From positions 310,001-374,000 of the forward strand of contig NZ_CP104562.2 of assembly GCF_025398155.2 (NCBI RefSeq): DNA of 64,000 nt. The letters run 5' to 3'. Numbering within the stretch: the stretch's first letter is position 1; each line of letters opens with the position of its first letter. The notes below the pieces were generated by a model. It had not been told where the DNA came from, ran no database searches, and saw nothing but the letters and a program-made list of their open reading frames with translations. Position numbers and translations under genes: made by a program. This DNA is from Roseateles amylovorans (GTDB lineage: Bacteria; Pseudomonadota; Gammaproteobacteria; Burkholderiales; Burkholderiaceae_C). Shown here one piece after another: positions 60,410 through 64,000 of this stretch.

Positions 60410-61999
60410 TCAGACGTATTGCGCGGCCGCATAGGCCGAGGCCCAGGCCCACTGGAAGTTGAAGCCGCCCAGGTGCCCGCTGACATCGAGCACCTCGCCG
60501 ATGAAGTACAGGCCCGGGGACTTCAACGACTCCATCGTCTTGGACGACACCTCCTTGGTGTCGACGCCGCCCAACGTCACCTCGGCGGTGCGGTAGCCCT
60601 CGGTGCCGGCGGGCACGACCTGCCAGTCGGTCAGCCGGGTGGCGATGTCTTCCATCTCGGCGTGCGTCAGCTGCTTGATCGGCTTGGAGACGAACCATTG
60701 CTCGGACAGCAGCGTGGCCATCTTCTTGGTGAACAGCTCACCGAGCAGCGTCTTGAGTTCCGCATTCGGCCGGTCATTGCGTTGCTGGGCCAGCCATTGC
60801 GGCACGTCCAGGTCGGGCAGCAGGTTGATGTGCACCGTCTCGCCGGGCAGCCAGTAGGACGAAATCTGCAGGATCGCCGGACCGCTCAGGCCGCGGTGGG
60901 TGAACAGGATGTTCTCTCGGAAATGCTTGCCGTTGCAGCTCACCAGGCAATCCACCGAGGTGCCGGACAGCTCGGTGCACAGCGCCTTGAGCTGGTCGGT
61001 GATGGTGAAGGGCACCAGACCCGCCCGGGTGGCCAGCACCTGGTGGCCGAACTGGCGGGCCACCTGGTAGCCGAAACCGGTCGCGCCCATGGTCGGAATC
61101 GACAGGCCGCCGGTGGCGATGACCAGCGACTCCGCACGGACGGGGCCGGCGCTGGTCTGAAGCAGATAGGCGTGGGCGGCTTTGGCCGGAGCCATCGACT
61201 CGTCCTTGCGCCGGCTCTTCTTCGAGCCCTTCTTCTTGCTTCCTGGATGGCCTTGGCTGCCCTGGCCCCCTTCGCCTTCCCCTTCCCCTTCGCCGCCGCC
61301 TTCGGCCTGCGACCCTGCGGTGGCCTGCACCTGCGCGTCGCCGCTGTTGCGGAGGTGCTGTTCGACAGCGCCATTCCGATCAGCGATGGCAGCCCCGGTG
61401 TCACCAGCGGCGGCGACCCGAGCCGTCGACGCGCTGGCGACCTGTGCCGCCAGACCCTCAGCGCCTGAGGCTGACGCGGTGCCTGTCGCGGTGACAGAGG
61501 CGGGTTCGGTCAGGTCGATGCCGGCTGGCGGGAGGTCGATCCGCTCGAGCTGTTCGATCGAGGTGTTCAGCATCAGGCGTGCGCCGGCGGCCTCGCACTC
61601 CTTGAGCAGCATGTTGAGAATGTCGACCGACTTGTTGTCGCAGAACAGCTGCCCCAGCTTCTTCTCGTGGTACTTCACGCCATGCTTGTTCACCAGCGCG
61701 ATGAAGTCCCACTGGGTGTAGCGGGCCAGGGCCGACTTGCAGAAATGCGGGTTCTGCGAGAGGAAATTCGCGGGCTCGGTATAGAGATTGGTGAAATTGC
61801 AGTTGCCGCCCCCGGACATCAGGATCTTCTTGCCGGCCTTGTTGGCATGGTCGAGGATCAACACCCGGCGTCCGCGACCTGCGGCCTGCAGCGCACACAT
61901 CAGCCCTGCGGCGCCAGCGCCCAGCACCACCACATCCCACGCCTGCGGCGTCACCGACTGATCCATCGTTCCATCCACCTCATCCACCTTCTTCTCCAC
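60410..61999 (-). CDS. YhiN/HI0933-family flavoprotein with low-complexity insertion
   Basis: A 529-residue FAD-dependent protein. The Rossmann motif WDVVVLGAGAAGLMCALQAAGRGRRVLILD and the family block GKKILMSGGGNCNFTNLYTEPANF are at the start, the second FAD segment (ESLVIATGGLSIPTMGATGFGYQ) is near 290, and the end GLYFIGEVLDVSGHLGGFNFQWAWASAYAA is standard. Residues about 157-275 (61175-61531) are an Ala/Thr/Gly-rich, then Gly-Glu-repeat, then Lys/Arg-rich insertion absent from the usual 400-residue family. The true enzyme reaction is unknown. The ATG at residue 12 (MDQSVTP) is another start. Confidence 0.9.
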   Translation of the reverse strand: MEKKVDEVDGTMDQSVTPQAWDVVVLGAGAAGLMCALQAAGRGRRVLILDHANKAGKKILMSGGGNCNFTNLYTEPANFLSQNPHFCKSALARYTQWDFIALVNKHGVKYHEKKLGQLFCDNKSVDILNMLLKECEAAGARLMLNTSIEQLERIDLPPAGIDLTEPASVTATGTASASGAEGLAAQVASASTARVAAAGDTGAAIADRNGAVEQHLRNSGDAQVQATAGSQAEGGGEGEGEGEGGQGSQGHPGSKKKGSKKSRRKDESMAPAKAAHAYLLQTSAGPVRAESLVIATGGLSIPTMGATGFGYQVARQFGHQVLATRAGLVPFTITDQLKALCTELSGTSVDCLVSCNGKHFRENILFTHRGLSGPAILQISSYWLPGETVHINLLPDLDVPQWLAQQRNDRPNAELKTLLGELFTKKMATLLSEQWFVSKPIKQLTHAEMEDIATRLTDWQVVPAGTEGYRTAEVTLGGVDTKEVSSKTMESLKSPGLYFIGEVLDVSGHLGGFNFQWAWASAYAAAQYV

Positions 62000-62121
62000 G
62001 CTCCAGTCATCCGGAGCTTGCCTTGCGGGCGCGGCAGCTTAACGCACGGGCCGTGCAGACCCTGTGCAAATGTCCGGGAAACGCCGCTTGCGCGGGTGAA
62101 TGGGTCGGCGGCCCTGTGACC

Positions 62122-62235
62122 CACGCTCACGCTCACCTCCACCTCCACCTCCACCTCCACCTCCACCTCCACCCCCACCTCCACCCCCACCCTTCAACGT
62201 CAACGTCAACGTCAACGTCAACGTCAACGTCAACA
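62122..62235. repeat. Hexamer array that changes sequence along its length
   Basis: Nineteen hexamers in one phase: CACGCT twice, CACCTC six times, then CACCCC, CACCTC, CACCCC, CACCCT, TCAACG six times and TCAACA. Confidence 0.92.
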
Positions 62236-62240
62236 CCCAC

Positions 62241-62317
62241 ATCCCGCATCCCGCATCCGACGACCGACGACCAACGACCGATAGCCGATAGCCGACAGCC
62301 GACAGCCGACAGCCGAC
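62241..62317. repeat. Heptamer array following the hexamers
   Basis: Eleven heptamers in phase: ATCCCGC twice, ATCCGAC, GACCGAC, GACCAAC, GACCGAT, AGCCGAT, then AGCCGAC four times. Neighbouring units differ by only a few bases. Confidence 0.9.
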
Positions 62318-62538
62318 AGCGGCAGGCAGGCGGGCAGGCGGGGGGATGACAGGCGGCGTGCGGTGGTGCTGGGCTGTGTGAGGGTGGGTTGGTGGTGGGG
62401 GCACGGTGTGTCGGGACGGGCAAGCGGGCGGCGCCTGGAGCGAGTGCGGAGCGTCCGAGCGGAGGGCGCTGCCCGCTTGCCTGTCTGTGCTCGGTGGACC
62501 GCACTCGGTCGTCGGTTGTCTTGCAGCGGGGCAACGGA

Positions 62539-62587
62539 GCAACAACCAACAGGCAACAGGCAACAACCAACAGGCAACGGGCAACGG
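62539..62587. repeat. Second heptamer array
   Basis: Seven heptamers: GCAACAA, CCAACAG, GCAACAG, GCAACAA, CCAACAG, GCAACGG, GCAACGG. Confidence 0.85.
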
Positions 62588-62781
62588 GGCTCCATCCTCC
62601 GCCCGTTCCGCTCAACCGATCCGCCGAAAGCGAAGCGGCATTGACGCGCCACGCCGACGCCGGAATCCCAGAACGCCCACGAACCGATTCGCTTGAGTTA
62701 TGGGAAGCGCCCGCCGTTTCATTGGCTCGTGCTGACCTGAATCCTTACGCTGCGGGGCAGTCCAGAAACAGTGCCGTGGGG

Positions 62782-64000
62782 ATGAAACAGCTTGTCGTGA
62801 TCGGTGGTGGCGTGATTGGCGTCACCACGGCGTGGGCCTTGGCGGAGGCCGGTCACCGGGTGACCTTGGTGGAGCGTGAGCCTGCGCTGGCCGAGGGCGC
62901 CAGCCGTGCCAATGGGGGGCAGCTCAGCTATCGGTATGTGTCGCCGCTGGCTGATGCGGGCGTGCCGTTGAAGGCCTTGGGTTGGTTGCTGGATCCGGAA
63001 GGCCCGCTGCGCTTCAAGCTGGACGGCACCCTGGCGCAATGGCGCTGGCTGGGCGCCTTCCTGGCGCGCTGTCGCGGAGCGGTGAATCGCCGCACCACCG
63101 ATCAACTGCTCGCGCTGGGCGCCTACAGCCAGCATTGCTTTGGCGAATTCCAGCAGCGTGCCGAGTTGGATGCCATCGCACTGCGCTCGCCGGGCAAGCT
63201 GGTGGTGTATCGCCGCGCCGCCGAGTTCGAGCAGGTCGCGCGGCGTACTCTGGCGGGCGGGCCGGAACGCGCTTTGACCCGCGAGGAGTGCCTGGCCTTG
63301 GAGCCCGCGCTGGCCGATGGCGGCAAGGACTGGCTGGCCGGCGGCATCTTCACCGCCGGAGAGGCGGTGGCGGATTGCCATGCGCTGTGCCTGCAGTTGG
63401 GCGAGCGGCTGCGGGAGCATCCGAACTTCCAGGGCTGGGTCCATGCCCAGGCCCAGGACTTCGTGCAGGAGGGCGATCGCGTCGTCGCCCTGCGGACCTC
63501 GCGCGGGGAACTCGGCGCCGCCGGCTTCGTGCTGGCGGCGGGCCTGCAGAGTAAGGCGCTGGCTGCGCCGTTGGGCATCCGGTTGCCGCTGTATCCGCTC
63601 AAGGGTTACAGCCTGTCGGCGCCGATCGAGGCCCGTCATCGACCCCCCACTGTCAGCGTGACCGACTTCGAGCGCAAGACGCTTTATGCCCGCATCGGCG
63701 AGCAACTCCGGGTGGCGGCGATGGTGGATCTGGTGGGTGAGAACACCGCCATCGATCCACGCCGGTTGGCCGCGCTGCACCGCAATGTGCGCGCCACTTT
63801 CCCGCAGGCGGCGGACTATGACCGCGCCATTCCCTGGGCGGGTCTGCGTCCGGCCACGCCCAGCGGTGCCCCGATGCTGGGTGCAACGCCGTTGCGCGGG
63901 CTGTGGCTGAACGTCGGCCATGGCGCTTTGGGTTTTACCTTCTCCTTCGGTTCGGCGAGGATCCTCGCGGAGCTGATGTCCGATCGCGCCAGCCCGATCG
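62782..64000 (+). CDS. dadA: D-amino-acid dehydrogenase, 5' part
   Basis: The frame from the ATG at 62782 is open to the window edge (406 codons), so the 3' end is missing. MKQLVVIGGGVIGVTTAWALAEAGHRVTLVERE is the FAD motif; ASRANGGQLSYRYVSPLAD and the later YPLKGYSLSAPI match DadA. It oxidises D-amino acids to 2-oxoacids and ammonia, passing electrons to the quinone pool at the inner membrane. Full length in the family is about 415-435 residues, so little is lost. Alanine racemase, its usual partner, is encoded 12 kb upstream. No ribosome-binding site better than GTGGGG is seen. Confidence 0.9.
   Translation, partial: MKQLVVIGGGVIGVTTAWALAEAGHRVTLVEREPALAEGASRANGGQLSYRYVSPLADAGVPLKALGWLLDPEGPLRFKLDGTLAQWRWLGAFLARCRGAVNRRTTDQLLALGAYSQHCFGEFQQRAELDAIALRSPGKLVVYRRAAEFEQVARRTLAGGPERALTREECLALEPALADGGKDWLAGGIFTAGEAVADCHALCLQLGERLREHPNFQGWVHAQAQDFVQEGDRVVALRTSRGELGAAGFVLAAGLQSKALAAPLGIRLPLYPLKGYSLSAPIEARHRPPTVSVTDFERKTLYARIGEQLRVAAMVDLVGENTAIDPRRLAALHRNVRATFPQAADYDRAIPWAGLRPATPSGAPMLGATPLRGLWLNVGHGALGFTFSFGSARILAELMSDRASPI

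Larger units (their letters stand above)
62000..62781. other. 782-bp gap rich in short tandem repeats
   Basis: No gene. It contains three repeat arrays (62122-62235, 62241-62317, 62539-62587). Open frames in it give only Val-Glu or Cys-Trp-Leu repeats. The region before dadA (62640-62781) has no clear promoter. Confidence 0.7.

Noticed and set aside
62122..62317. CRISPR-like array
   Set aside because: Units are 6-7 bases with no spacers, and there are no cas genes.
62039..62652. Minus- and plus-strand frames made of Val-Glu or Pro repeats
   Set aside because: They are translations of the hexamer and heptamer arrays and lack start signals.

Overview
The window is a GC-rich chromosomal segment of a betaproteobacterium. 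Gene content (short-form ModE/ModABC, LplT, betaproteobacterial uncharacterised families, an Anbu operon, several diguanylate cyclases) fits Burkholderiales, and I would guess the Roseateles/Mitsuaria/Rubrivivax side of the order. That placement is inference from protein style; no marker such as 16S rRNA lies in the window. Coding density is high. There is one tRNA gene, tRNA-Arg(CCG). I see no insertion sequence, prophage, rRNA or CRISPR array.

Layout. 1-4.5 kb: the 3' end of an S9 peptidase, an AbiE toxin-antitoxin pair with a palindromic operator over the antitoxin start, a YecA/UPF0149-type protein and a GNAT acetyltransferase. 4.6-7.4 kb: a LysR regulator divergent from methylmalonate-semialdehyde dehydrogenase (mmsA). 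7.5-11.6 kb: three diguanylate cyclases, two of them in an overlapping pair; a fourth lies at 23.5 kb. All four keep the RxxD inhibitory site. 11.7-15 kb: rlpA, a fumarylacetoacetate-hydrolase family protein and nadC. 15.2-18.9 kb: a GntR(FCD)-regulated polar amino acid ABC transporter with overlapping genes. 18.9-23.2 kb: a four-gene Anbu operon (ATP-grasp, alpha-E, transglutaminase, Anbu peptidase). 25.7-32.2 kb: a one-domain ModE-like regulator, small metabolic genes, and modABC with a Mo-box-like site; both ModE and ModC lack molybdate-binding C-terminal domains. 32.2-36.4 kb: a 1392-residue protein of unrecognised family that looks like a secreted effector. 36.5-45.4 kb: a class II glutamine amidotransferase, tRNA-Arg, a His-rich membrane cytochrome c, an alpha/beta hydrolase, ilvE, radA and membrane proteins. 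45.6-54.3 kb: LysE and two EamA exporters, a putative metallopeptidase, arfB, alr, lplT and an SGNH hydrolase. 54.4-64 kb: glutathione peroxidase, a DUF2332 protein, a monooxygenase-like protein, an M20 peptidase, a thioesterase, an aromatic aminotransferase, a YhiN-type flavoprotein with a large low-complexity insertion, a 780-bp zone of short tandem repeats, and the start of a D-amino-acid dehydrogenase that runs off the window.

Recurring themes. Several genes have a -10 box only 6-7 bases before the ATG and no ribosome-binding site, which suggests leaderless mRNAs (clearest at rlpA, the 23.5-kb cyclase and the ModE-like gene). Hexamer and heptamer tandem repeats occur both inside genes and in gaps. 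Two intergenic sites carry short words repeated at exactly 11-bp spacing (7412 and 58866), as expected for helically phased protein binding.

The strongest candidates for something undescribed are the 1392-residue effector-like protein with its own promoter and 5' hairpin, the hexamer-to-heptamer repeat zone, the phased repeats, and the minimal molybdate regulon.
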